Shown piece after piece: positions 7,518 to 15,886 of a stretch of DNA of 64,000 nucleotides. Within the stretch, counting starts at the first letter, position 1. Each line of letters starts with the position of its first letter. Position numbers and translations under genes: made by a program. Origin of the DNA: Actinoplanes sp. KI2 (lineage in GTDB: Bacteria; Actinomycetota; Actinomycetes; Mycobacteriales; Micromonosporaceae); the NCBI RefSeq assembly GCF_025630775.1, contig NZ_JAOSZE010000002.1:124001-188000 (forward strand), written 5' to 3'. Under the pieces are notes generated by a model, which saw only the letters and a list, made by a program, of their open reading frames with translations, did not search any database and was not told the origin of the DNA.

Positions 7518-7916
7518 ACCCGCGGCCGCCGTCACGCCCGCACCCTCCGAAGCGCACAAAACCTGCAGGCGCCACCAGGATGACGACCATCGCTGGCCAA
7601 ACGGAACCCAGCCCGGTAGCTCGTACACGTCGGCGGGAGCCAGGGCGAGGCGGGCCCGGCGGTCGGTGAGGAACACCGGCCCGCGGGTGCGGCCCTTGAG
7701 CAGGCGGGGCAGCAGCCGGGCGGTGCCGGTCTGCCAGTCGTCGCGAGCGAGTAGGTCGGCGATCTCGGCCCTGTCCAGGGCTCGGCCGCGGTCGGTGGCC
7801 CGGCTGCGGCGGCGCAGCGCGCGGGAGGGATCAGTCGCCAGCCAGTCCTGGTCGCGCCAGTAGCCGATCGCGGAGCGCAGGGTGTCCAGGTTGCGGTTGT
7901 ACGTGGCCGGCGCCAT
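7512..7916 (-). pseudogene. Tyrosine recombinase (integrase) remnant with internal deletion
   Basis: The first part (ATYNRNLDTLRSAIGYWRDQ and RALRRRSRATDRGRALDRAEIADLLARDD) is the linker region of a common actinobacterial tyrosine integrase. It then jumps directly to WQTGTARLLPRLLKGRTRGPVFL, which in intact relatives lies about 50-60 residues further on (from memory of the family). The missing part holds the first catalytic Arg box. After APADVYELPG the frame leaves the family, so the HxxR and Tyr region is also gone. The N-terminal SAM-like domain is missing as well. It cannot be active. Confidence 0.75.
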
Positions 7917-8228
7917 GTCCGCCCACCGGCCGGATCCGGGTCACACTTCCCACCCGCGTCCACCCTCTACATCGGTTATCAGAAAAGCTGTGTCTGTCGC
8001 CCCGGCCGGCCGGTCGGCGGCCCCGTGGTGGCGGGCTCGATCAGGTCAGATCACCGCAGAAAATCATCCCCTTTCTGCGGCAGGGTCGTTGACCCACCGC
8101 AAGGGTTCAATCGACGGGTGTCGGAGTTCTGACCCAGGAGGCACCCGTCCGGGCCTTCCGATCATGGGCCGAGATCCCGAAGCTTGTCTCCGCGACGCTC
8201 CGTAACCGGCGAACGGGAGACCCCAGCG
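7917..8228. other. Intergenic, relic island: no gene; one hairpin
   Basis: No convincing coding sequence in about 310 bases. The only clear structure is a perfect inverted repeat, CCGCAGAAA (8054-8062) and TTTCTGCGG (8072-8080), with a 9-base loop. It could be an operator, an old recombination arm or a terminator. I could not find a matching direct repeat that would mark an att site. Confidence 0.4.
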
Positions 8229-8528
8229 GTGCCAGACCACAGCCGAGCACTCTCCGTAGACGGCAACACCATCGGACAGTTCGTCACCGGTGACCACAAC
8301 GTCATGGTGAGCGCCACCCATTCGACTGTCACGGTCATCGGCCAAGGCCAGCAGCCGAGGCCGCAACGCCGGAACCGAATCGAACGGCTGCCCTATCGCG
8401 GCAGCGGGCACCTGCTGGGCCGCGACGGCGAGCTGGGCGCCGTCGCCAGCGGCGAACCGGTCCAGGTGTACGGCCCGTACGGAATAGGCAAGAGCGCACC
8501 GCGGTCAAACACGGCACCAACACCATGA
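8229..8528 (+). pseudogene. STAND/NACHT-like ATPase, truncated just after the P-loop
   Basis: GTG 8229 has GGGAGA upstream. The 99-residue product starts with a short region containing GNTIGQFVTGDHNVMVSA (VTGDHN at 19-24), then the entry to an NTPase domain (HLLGRDGELGAV) and a Walker A motif GPYGIGKS (82-89). The frame then changes to unrelated residues and stops, so the NTPase body and sensor repeats are absent. In another frame, just after the break, about 30 codons (ending NPWMPPAANSLQF, stop 8597) look coding, suggesting a deletion junction with a different gene. Such ATPases act as signal-transducing switches, many in phage defence. Confidence 0.65.
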
Positions 8529-8642
8529 CCGCACTCCGCGACGCCATCACCGGAAACCCGTGGATGCCACCGGCTGCCAACAGCCTCCAGTTCTGACACC
8601 CGCCCCGCAAGGGTGAATGTTTACCGCCGAAGGAGGCTAGGA

Positions 8643-9617
8643 GTGGGTCTTGAAGCTTTAGCTGCGATCACGGTCGCTTTTCTGCTACGGAAGGCTGCCC
8701 GTATTGGCGCCCGAGCGAATGTGATGGTCGATGAAGCGTTGGATGCTGGACTCGATCGGCTCGAACTGCTGATTCGTTCCCGACTGGGCAACGACCCTGC
8801 CCTTGCCCGCCTTGAGCAAGAGTCGCTCGCCGGTGAACCGGCGAGCGACCAATCACGTCAGGCGATAACAAGTGCCATTTTGCGGCAGGCCGAGTCCGAC
8901 CCGCACTTTGCCTACCAACTCGAGAGCGCAGTGACGAACCTGCAGCAGATCGTGAGCGCAGCGCCCCACTCCACGACGGCCGTGGGTGGCCGGGATGCGT
9001 TCGCAGTCACGGGCGACAACAACTATATCAATTCCCCCGTGGACAAACGAAAATACTTCGGATTAGGCTTCATCGTCAACTTGTTCCAATCACATCCGGT
9101 GGTTTCGTCCATTGTCGGGGTGGTAGTCGTACTAGGCGCGACCGCACTGACCGTGCGTGTTGTCACTGAGCCAGATGCGCGTGTGTCCGGGGCTCCGTCC
9201 GCCGAAACGGCATCTATCCGGTCAACCGCTGCGGCAACATCAGCCGTCCCCATCCGCGCAGATGTCAGTCGAATGAAAGGAGAGTGGCGGGCAAGAAGTC
9301 AGGATCTCAACAAGAACGGCACCGTCTACAGGGACGACGTCGTTACAGTGGCCCCACCACGGGTCACATTCGTAGAGAATGCGTACAATTTAGTTGATAA
9401 TGCGCATTCCGGCATCCGACTTACCTGCCGCTACCATATCAATACCAACGTCGGCAAGGTCGTCCTGCAGTACGACGGTGGCTCCGTCGAGCCGATCGGT
9501 GACTCCGAGAACTACCGCGGCACGTGCGCACAGGAAGTCACCCTAACGCTCCAGGAGAATGGAGCAGTACTTCTATTCGCTGAAGGCAGCAATTTCATTC
9601 TTCTGCATCGCAAGTAG
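8643..9617 (+). CDS. Membrane protein of the accessory island, partner-like to the truncated ATPase
   Basis: The start is GTG 8643, fixed by AAGGAGG 6 bases upstream (8630-8636). The product has 324 residues. Residues 1-110 are helical (RLELLIRSRLGNDPALARLEQE, then AESDPHFAYQLES), like small modules seen near actinobacterial conflict NTPases. VTGDNN lies at 122-127, a single membrane helix at about 152-172 (PVVSSIVGVVVVLGATALTV), and an outer domain of about 130 residues with two cysteines (LTCRYHI and GTCAQEV). Codon use is clearly less GC-rich than the neighbours (ATA, TTT, AAT present), a sign of transfer. No function can be assigned. The gene appears intact, unlike everything around it. 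Confidence 0.65.
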   Translation: MGLEALAAITVAFLLRKAARIGARANVMVDEALDAGLDRLELLIRSRLGNDPALARLEQESLAGEPASDQSRQAITSAILRQAESDPHFAYQLESAVTNLQQIVSAAPHSTTAVGGRDAFAVTGDNNYINSPVDKRKYFGLGFIVNLFQSHPVVSSIVGVVVVLGATALTVRVVTEPDARVSGAPSAETASIRSTAAATSAVPIRADVSRMKGEWRARSQDLNKNGTVYRDDVVTVAPPRVTFVENAYNLVDNAHSGIRLTCRYHINTNVGKVVLQYDGGSVEPIGDSENYRGTCAQEVTLTLQENGAVLLFAEGSNFILLHRK

Positions 9618-9689
9618 ACTAGCCTCAGGCGTAGGGGTCCCTCGATTGCCGGAGCGCGATTCCGCCGTCCACCGCGGCCAACTCGACGC

Positions 9690-9938
9690 AGTGTCCGGCA
9701 GGTCGGCCAGCACCGGCCGGTAGTCGAACCCGAGCAGGGTGACGATGCCGAGGACAACGTCCGAATATGAGCCCTGGTCGGTGATTAGCACCTCATGCCG
9801 GCGGTCGTTGTCCGGGTTGAACACCAGGTCCACAAAATGCAGCGTGTCCTTCGGCGTGCCCGACACGACCCTGCCGGAGAGGTCAGAAACGTACTCACGG
9901 ACGGCCGTGACTAGGCCGAATCCACCACCATCACTAGA
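9690..9938 (-). pseudogene. Tn3-family transposase remnant
   Basis: An open stretch without its own start contains TAVREYVSDL, LHFVDLVFNPDNDRRHEVLITDQ and GSYSDVVLGIVTLLGFDYRP followed by VLADLPD. This is the part of the Tn3 transposase catalytic core with the TDxxSYSD...LLGF...LADLPD pattern. Both ends are missing: an in-frame stop lies at 9939-9941, and past 9690 the family match is lost. No 38-bp Tn3 terminal inverted repeats were seen. It marks past insertion at the right edge of the accessory island. Confidence 0.75.
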
Positions 9939-9986
9939 TCATCCTTAACGCGACTTTCCCGAGCGATGGTCGCCAAGCCCCGGTAC

Positions 9987-10640
9987 TCAGGAGCCGGGCA
10001 CGACCAGGCCCGACTCGTAGGCGACCATCACGGCCTGGGCGCGGTCGCGCAATCCCAGCTTCGCGAACAGGTTGCCGGCGTGCGTCTTGACCGTGTGCTC
10101 ACTCAGGTGCTCCCGGGCGGCGATCTCCGCGTTGGACAGCCCGGCCGCGATCAGACGCAGGACCTCGGTCTCGCGAGCGGTCAGCGCCGAGATCGCCGCG
10201 GCCAGCGACGGCGACGGATGCCCGCGCCGGTGCAGTTCGCCGAGCACCCGTGCGGTCACGGCCGGGGCCAGCAGCGCGTCTCCCGCGGCGACCACCCGCA
10301 CCGCGTTGACCAGGTCGGCGCGGGGCGCGTCCTTGAGCAGGAACCCGCTCGCGCCGGCCCGCAGCACCGCGTACAGGTAGTCGTCGGTGTCGAACATGGT
10401 CAGGGCGAGGACCCGGCTGGCGGTGCGCTCGCAGACCTGCCGGGTGGCGGCAACCCCGTCGAGGATCGGCATCCGCATGTCCATCAACACCACATCGGGC
10501 CGGAGCTCGACGGCGGCCCGGACCGCTGCCGCGCCGTCGCCCGCCTCGGCCACCACCGCGATGTCCGGCTCGGCGCCGAGGATCGTGGCGAACCCGGCCC
10601 GGAACAGGTCCTGGTCATCGGCGAGAACGACCCGCAGCAT
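9987..10640 (-). CDS. NarL/LuxR-type response regulator
   Basis: A 217-residue regulator. The receiver domain has acidic residues near DDQ (8-10), phospho-acceptor Asp54 (VVLMDMRMP) and the conserved Lys in FLLKDAP. A LuxR-type HTH occupies about 150-205 (LTARETEVLRLIAAGLSNAEIA, then EHTVKTH). ATG 10638-10640 overlaps the kinase stop as ATGA, so the two are coupled and the kinase at 10640-11743 is its partner. Target genes are not evident from the sequence. Confidence 0.9.
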   Translation of the reverse strand: MLRVVLADDQDLFRAGFATILGAEPDIAVVAEAGDGAAAVRAAVELRPDVVLMDMRMPILDGVAATRQVCERTASRVLALTMFDTDDYLYAVLRAGASGFLLKDAPRADLVNAVRVVAAGDALLAPAVTARVLGELHRRGHPSPSLAAAISALTARETEVLRLIAAGLSNAEIAAREHLSEHTVKTHAGNLFAKLGLRDRAQAVMVAYESGLVVPGS

Positions 10641-11743
10641 CAGGCACTCACCGGCAGCATCGCCGACACGCTGAACCCACGCCCGCCGCCGCCCGCACCG
10701 GTGCGCAGCGTGCCGCCGCAGGACTGGGCCCGTTCCCGCATCCCGACGATCCCAAAGCCGGGCCGTCCGTAGCCGGGCCGGGCCGCGCCCCACCCGAGGC
10801 CGGAGGGCCGGAGCCGGGCCGGGCCGCGCCCGTCGTCGGTGATCGACACGGTCAGCGACCGGGCCGCGTAGTCGAGCCCGACCCGCACCGATCGGGCCTG
10901 CGCGTGGCGCACCACATTGGTCAGCGCCTCCTGCACGATCCGATAGGCGGCCACGCCGACGTCCGCGGGCGGGGTGACCGGGGTCCCCGACACGGCCAGC
11001 CGGGCGTCCAGCCCGGTCGCGCGCACCCGGTCGACGAGGGCCGGCAGCTGCGCCAGGCCGGGCTGATCGAGCGGCCCGTCGGCGGGCTCCCGCAGACTCC
11101 CCACCGCCCGCCGCAACTGCACCGCCGCGTCTCGCCCGGTCGTCGCTATCGCGGCGAAGGCGGCGTCCGCCCGGCCGGGATCGGCGCGGACCAGCAGCGG
11201 CCCGGCCTCGGCCTGCACCACCATCACCCCGACCGCGTGGGTGAGGATGTCGTGCAGGTCCCGCGCTATCCGGGTGCGCTCCCGCAGCACCGCCGCCTCG
11301 GCCCGCTCGGCGAAGGCCATCGCCTGGTGGCGACGCGCCCGAGCGCCGGTCCCCAGCGCGTACGCGAGGACGTACGCCACCGCCAGGTAACGCAGCACCT
11401 CGACGTCGGGGCGCGGGTAGAGCAGCGAGAGCACCAGGCCGGCCGCGGTGGCCGCGATGCCCAGCGCCCGCATCGGCAGGGACGCCCGGGCCGCGAAGGT
11501 GTAGACGCAGACCAGCGGCCCGACCGGCAGCAGCGGCGGCGCGCCGAGCGAGGCCGACACCGTCGTCGCCGTCCCGACCACCAGAGCGACCGGGATCAGC
11601 GCCCGGTCGCGCCACAGCACCGGCACCGACGACAGGATCGCCAGCGGCAGCACCCACCACGCGCGCGGCCCGCCGAGCAGCGCGGGCAGCACGGTCGCGG
11701 CCACGGCGGTCGCGGCGAGGGCGAGGTTGAGGTACCGGTTCAC
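10640..11743 (-). CDS. Sensor histidine kinase, NarL/DesK-type (HisKA_3)
   Basis: A 367-residue protein with four to five membrane helices in the first 130 residues and almost no outer domain, so the signal is likely sensed in or near the membrane. The phospho-acceptor is His164 in RIARDLHDILTHAVGVMV. The HATPase_c domain has an N-box (EALTNVVRHAQ), DDGRGP, and a G-box (FGIVGMRERAQ). The DHp motif ARDLHD and the LuxR partner define the family. It is the first gene of a two-gene operon. Confidence 0.9.
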   Translation of the reverse strand: MNRYLNLALAATAVAATVLPALLGGPRAWWVLPLAILSSVPVLWRDRALIPVALVVGTATTVSASLGAPPLLPVGPLVCVYTFAARASLPMRALGIAATAAGLVLSLLYPRPDVEVLRYLAVAYVLAYALGTGARARRHQAMAFAERAEAAVLRERTRIARDLHDILTHAVGVMVVQAEAGPLLVRADPGRADAAFAAIATTGRDAAVQLRRAVGSLREPADGPLDQPGLAQLPALVDRVRATGLDARLAVSGTPVTPPADVGVAAYRIVQEALTNVVRHAQARSVRVGLDYAARSLTVSITDDGRGPARLRPSGLGWGAARPGYGRPGFGIVGMRERAQSCGGTLRTGAGGGGRGFSVSAMLPVSA

Positions 11744-11853
11744 CCCGGCAGTATCGTCCGGGCCGCCCGCGCGACGCCTCCCTCCACAGGACCAGATGCG
11801 AATCCCGCCGCGGGCCGATCCGCCGGTCGTTCTTCCGGCCGAGGCTCGGTCGC

Positions 11854-13224
11854 ATGCTGATCGTCGTCGCCGCGGCGCTGAGCGGCCTGCTGTGGCTGGG
11901 CGGGACGGGCCTGCACCCGGTCGCCGCGCTCACCTGGCTCGCCCCGCTGCCGCTGCTGCTGGTGTCCGTCCGCGTCCGCCCCGCCATCGCCCTCGCCGCC
12001 ACGGCCGCCGCCTGGGTGACCGGCCAGCTGGGCGTGCTGCCCTACTACCACGACACCCTGCGGATCCCGCTTCCGGCCGTGGCCGGGGTCGTCGTTCTCG
12101 GTGCCGCCCTGGCGACCGGCACCGTCCTGGCGGCCCGCCATCTGCTGCTGGCCGGACGGACGGTGACCGCCGTCCTGACCGTCCCGTTCCTGTGGGTGCT
12201 GGGCGAGTACGCCGCGTCCCTGCTGCTGCCGCACGGCGCGTGGTGGAGCCTCGCCTACACCCAGGCCGCGGTCCGCCCGATCATCCAGGTCACCGCCCTG
12301 ACCGGGGTCTGGGGCGTCACGTACCTGCTGCTTGCCGTCCCGATCGCGGTGGCCGCCCGCTCGCGGCCGGCCGCGGTGTGCCTGCTGGTGCTGCTGGCCG
12401 CCGGCGCGGGCTGGTCCCTCACCCGTCCGGCGGCCGGGCGGGAGACGGTGGCCGTCGGGCTGGTCGCGCTCGAACAGAGCGACGACGGCCTGCCGCTCGA
12501 CCGGCTCGACGGCCAGGACCTGCTCGCCCGCTACCGCCCGAGGGTGGACAGCCTGATCGCCCGCGGCGCCAGGATCGTCGTCCTGCCGGAGAAGGTGTTC
12601 GGCGTGGACAGCGAGAACGACCTGGTCGACGCGTTCCGGCCGGAGACCGGCCGGGGTGTGCAGCTGGTTGTCGGGGCGGTCCTGCGGCAGGGCGCAGTCG
12701 CCCGGAACGTCGCGCTGGTCCTGGGTCCCGGCGGGACCGTCACGGCGTACACGAAACGGCATTTGATCCCGGGTTTGGAGGACTGGCTCACACCCGGGCA
12801 CGCCGACCTGATCGTCGGCGACCGGTTCGGCGTGGCGATCTGCAAGGACCTCGACTTCCCCGGCCTGGTCCGCGGCTACCGGCGCCAGGGCGCGACCGTG
12901 CTGCTCGTTCCCGCCCTCGACTTCACCGAGGACGGCCGGCTGCACAGCCGGATGGCCCTGGTCCGCGGCGTGGAGAGCGGCCTGGTCGTGGTCCGCTCCG
13001 CCGCCGCCGGCCGGTTGACCGTCACCGACGCGACCGGCCGTGTCCGGGCAGAGGCGCGGGCCGGGAATGCCGACCTGCTCGTCGCCGCACCCCGGACGGA
13101 GAAGAGCACGATCTATGCGCGTACGGGAGACTGGTTTCCGTTCCTGGCCATCGCCGCCCTCATCGGGGTGTGCCGAGCAGTCTCCGGTGGTAGCCCTCGG
13201 CGACCGCGGCCGCCCGGTCGTTGA
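11854..13224 (+). CDS. Apolipoprotein N-acyltransferase-like membrane amidase
   Basis: A 456-residue protein with six or so N-terminal membrane helices (1-190) followed by a nitrilase-fold domain. The catalytic triad is present: Glu246 in LPEKVFG, Lys301 in YTKRHLIPG and Cys330 in AICKDLDFP. Lnt transfers an acyl chain to the N-terminal Cys of lipoproteins in the membrane. This copy is divergent and shorter than the second Lnt at 46069-47751. It may act on other substrates, as some actinobacterial paralogues do. It overlaps the response regulator gene tail to tail by 65 bp. Confidence 0.75.
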   Translation: MLIVVAAALSGLLWLGGTGLHPVAALTWLAPLPLLLVSVRVRPAIALAATAAAWVTGQLGVLPYYHDTLRIPLPAVAGVVVLGAALATGTVLAARHLLLAGRTVTAVLTVPFLWVLGEYAASLLLPHGAWWSLAYTQAAVRPIIQVTALTGVWGVTYLLLAVPIAVAARSRPAAVCLLVLLAAGAGWSLTRPAAGRETVAVGLVALEQSDDGLPLDRLDGQDLLARYRPRVDSLIARGARIVVLPEKVFGVDSENDLVDAFRPETGRGVQLVVGAVLRQGAVARNVALVLGPGGTVTAYTKRHLIPGLEDWLTPGHADLIVGDRFGVAICKDLDFPGLVRGYRRQGATVLLVPALDFTEDGRLHSRMALVRGVESGLVVVRSAAAGRLTVTDATGRVRAEARAGNADLLVAAPRTEKSTIYARTGDWFPFLAIAALIGVCRAVSGGSPRRPRPPGR

Positions 13225-13804
13225 CGTCGAGCTTCGCGTAGATGTTCAGCAGGTGCGTCTTGACCGTCGCCTCGGTGATGAACAGCCGGGCCGCCGCCTG
13301 GCGGTTGGTGTGGCCGGCCGCGACCAGGCGCAACACCTCCAGCTCGCGCCGGCTCAGCGGCCCGGCCGACGGCGCCGGCGTACGCAGCCGGCTGATCAGC
13401 CGGGCGGCCACCGACGGCGACAGCGCGACCTCGCCGCGGGCCGCGGACCGCACCGCGCGCAGCAGCTCGTCGCGGGGCGCGTCCTTGAGCAGGTATCCGG
13501 TGGCGCCGGCCTCGATCGCGGGCAGCACGTGGCTGTCGGTGTCGTACGTGGTCAGCACCAGCACCCGCGCCGGCACGCCGCGCCGGGTCAGCTCCCCGAT
13601 CGCGGTCACCCCGTCCATCCCGGCCATCCGCAGGTCCATCAGGATCACGTCCGGTTGCAGCGCCTCGGCCAGCCGCACCGCCTCGGCCCCGTCGGACGCC
13701 TCCCCGACCACGCGGAGCTCGGGGTCGCGGGCGAACATGGCGCTCAGCCCGTCGCGTACCACCGGATGGTCGTCCACGACGACCAGCCTGATCGGATCGG
13801 TCAC
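13160..13804 (-). CDS. NarL/LuxR-type response regulator
   Basis: A 214-residue regulator starting at GTG 13802-13804, which overlaps the kinase stop. Receiver: acidic pair DD (11-12), Asp57 in VILMDLRM and Lys in YLLKDAP. HTH: LSRRELEVLRLVAAGHTNRQAA followed by EATVKTHLLNIYAKL. Its partner is the kinase at 13801-15054. It is a paralogue of the regulator at 9987-10640, with about half of positions alike by eye. Confidence 0.9.
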   Translation of the reverse strand: MTDPIRLVVVDDHPVVRDGLSAMFARDPELRVVGEASDGAEAVRLAEALQPDVILMDLRMAGMDGVTAIGELTRRGVPARVLVLTTYDTDSHVLPAIEAGATGYLLKDAPRDELLRAVRSAARGEVALSPSVAARLISRLRTPAPSAGPLSRRELEVLRLVAAGHTNRQAAARLFITEATVKTHLLNIYAKLDVNDRAAAVAEGYHRRLLGTPR

Positions 13805-15054
13805 CAACCCACCTCCGCCGTCTCCGCGGGCAGGCAGGCCGAGATCCCGGTGCCGCCGCCCACCTCCGACTCGATCCGCACCGTGCCGGACAGCGCCTCG
13901 ATCCGCTGCCGCATGGCGATCAGCCCGTAACCGCCGGGCCGGCCGTGGTCGAAGCCGGGCCCGTCGTCGCGGATGTCCAGGGCGGTCTGCCGGTCCAGAT
14001 AGGACAGGGTGATGCCGACCCGGGTCGCGCCGGGCGCGTGCTTGCCCACGTTCGCCAGGCCTTCCTGAGCCGTACGCAGCAGCGCCACCTCCGCCGCCGG
14101 CGGCATCGCCCGGGTGTCGCCGACGACGGTGACCTGCACCGGGATGCCGTGCCGGGCCGACCACCGGGCGGCCACCTCGGTGATCGCGTCGGCCAGCCGC
14201 CCGGTCTCCAGCGGTTCGGGCCGCAGCTCGTGCACCGACCGGCGGGCCTCGGTCAGGCTCTCCCGCGCGAGGGCCGTCGCCGCCGCGTGGTGCCGCCGCC
14301 ACGCCGCCGGGTCGCCGGCCGCGTGCTCGGCGGCCTGCAACTGGGTGACGATGCCGGTCAGCCCCTGGGCGAGGGTGTCGTGGATCTCCCGGGCCATCCG
14401 GGCCCGCTCGTCCAGCACACCGGCCGTACGGGCCTGCTCGACCAGTCTCTCCTGCAGCGCCGCGTTCTCGGCCAGCGCCGTCTCGAGCCGCGCGTTGACC
14501 TCCCGGGCGTCGTGCAGCGCCACCTCCCGGTCCGCGAAGTGCCGCGAGCCGATCTCGCCGATCCAGGCCAGCAGGCACATCGGCACGATGTTGATCAGCA
14601 GGATCGCGAGGAACTCGAGCCGGCCCGGCCAGGTGCCGACGTCGGTGCCGGTCGCCTGGGCGGTGCCGGCCACCACCGCGACACCGGCGATGAAGAACAG
14701 CTCGCGCGGCCAGCCGATGATCCGGAACGCGTAGAGGTACAGCACCACCGAGTAGAAGCCCCACCACGGATCGCGAACGGCCATGACCAGCCCGAAACCG
14801 ATCAGCCCGGCCAGGAAGACACCCATCACGGCGGGCCGGTCCCGCCACGCCGGCCGCGCGGTGAACAGCACCAGCGTCCACGCCGCGGCGGCCGCGCAGA
14901 GCACCAGGTCGACGGCGAGCGAACCGGGCCGGTCGTGCTTGAAGGCGACGGTCTGGGCCGCCAGCACGGCCAGGAACGGGTACGGCACCACCGTGACCAG
15001 GGGCTTGAACCGATGGTCCCAGCCCTGCGGCCCGATCGCCTGCCAACTGTGCAT
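13801..15054 (-). CDS. Sensor histidine kinase, NarL/DesK-type (HisKA_3)
   Basis: A 417-residue kinase with five to six membrane helices in residues 20-170 and a coiled segment (ALHDAREVNARLETALAENA). The phospho-acceptor is His225 in RMAREIHDTLAQGLTGIV. The HATPase domain has an N-box (TAQEGLANVGKHA), DDGPGFD and GLIAMRQRIEALSG. I chose ATG 15052-15054 (MHSWQAIGPQGW), since the longer frame upstream is arginine/glycine-rich and looks non-coding. It forms an overlapping operon with its regulator. Confidence 0.88.
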   Translation of the reverse strand: MHSWQAIGPQGWDHRFKPLVTVVPYPFLAVLAAQTVAFKHDRPGSLAVDLVLCAAAAAWTLVLFTARPAWRDRPAVMGVFLAGLIGFGLVMAVRDPWWGFYSVVLYLYAFRIIGWPRELFFIAGVAVVAGTAQATGTDVGTWPGRLEFLAILLINIVPMCLLAWIGEIGSRHFADREVALHDAREVNARLETALAENAALQERLVEQARTAGVLDERARMAREIHDTLAQGLTGIVTQLQAAEHAAGDPAAWRRHHAAATALARESLTEARRSVHELRPEPLETGRLADAITEVAARWSARHGIPVQVTVVGDTRAMPPAAEVALLRTAQEGLANVGKHAPGATRVGITLSYLDRQTALDIRDDGPGFDHGRPGGYGLIAMRQRIEALSGTVRIESEVGGGTGISACLPAETAEVGW

Positions 15055-15175
15055 CGCGCTCCCGCCCCCAGCGCCACAATCTAGTCGCCGCCCGCCCGGT
15101 CCGGTTGACCGAGCCGTGATCGTCGTCCGGTACGGTCGCCGTCGGCCGGACCCGGCGACGAAGGGAATCTCCACG

Positions 15176-15886
15176 GTGGCCCGTCTCCTGCTGGTCCGGC
15201 ACGGCCAGGCGTCGTTCGGCGCCGACGACTACGACGCGCTGTCCCCGGCCGGCCACGAGCAGGCGCGGGTGCTCGGCCGCTCGTTCGCCGCCCGCGGCCT
15301 CCGCCCCGGCCTGGTGCTGCGCGGCGCCCTGCGCCGGCACGAGGACACCGTCGCCGGCCTGCTCGACGGGCTGGGCGCCACCCCGCCGGTGGTCACCGAC
15401 CCGGACTGGAACGAGTTCGACTTCCAGCACGTGGTCGAGATCCACCGCCCGCACTACCGGGACCGGGCGGCGATGATGGCCGAGCTGGCCGGCACGGGCG
15501 ATCCGGCACGGGCGTTCCAGGAGGTCTTCGAGGCGGCCACCGCCCGCTGGGCGGCCGGCCGGCACGACCCGGAGTACGCCGAGTCGTTCACCGCCTTCCG
15601 CGACCGCGTCGCCCGCGCCCTGGCCACGGCCACCGGCCTGCTGCGCGAGCACCGGGACATCGTGGCGGTCAGCTCCGGCGGCCCGATCGCGATGGCGGCG
15701 ACGCTGCTGACGGCCGGCCCGGCCGCCGGCGCCGCGACCCAGGCGACGGTCTGGGCCGCCCTCAACCGGGTCACCGTCAACACCGGCGTCACCAAGCTCA
15801 TCGCCGGCCGGCGAGGGCCGTCGCTGTCCACCTTCAACGAGCACCCGCACCTGGAAGCCGACCCGCGCCTGCTGACCTACCGCTGA
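15176..15886 (+). CDS. Histidine phosphatase (phosphoglycerate mutase) family protein
   Basis: A 236-residue protein starting at GTG 15176 with AAGGGA 9 bases upstream. The N-terminus ARLLLVRHGQASFG carries the catalytic RHG with His9. The second His region is in SSGGPIAM, where the usual H is replaced by S/G (the common form is SHGG). The reduced active site suggests a phosphatase of altered activity or a non-catalytic member. Substrate unknown. It converges on the GNAT gene with 10 bp of overlap. Confidence 0.75.
   Translation: MARLLLVRHGQASFGADDYDALSPAGHEQARVLGRSFAARGLRPGLVLRGALRRHEDTVAGLLDGLGATPPVVTDPDWNEFDFQHVVEIHRPHYRDRAAMMAELAGTGDPARAFQEVFEAATARWAAGRHDPEYAESFTAFRDRVARALATATGLLREHRDIVAVSSGGPIAMAATLLTAGPAAGAATQATVWAALNRVTVNTGVTKLIAGRRGPSLSTFNEHPHLEADPRLLTYR

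Noticed and set aside
8054..8080. Inverted repeat as an attachment site of the integrase remnant
   Set aside because: No second copy was found near the other end of the island, and no tRNA gene is close by.
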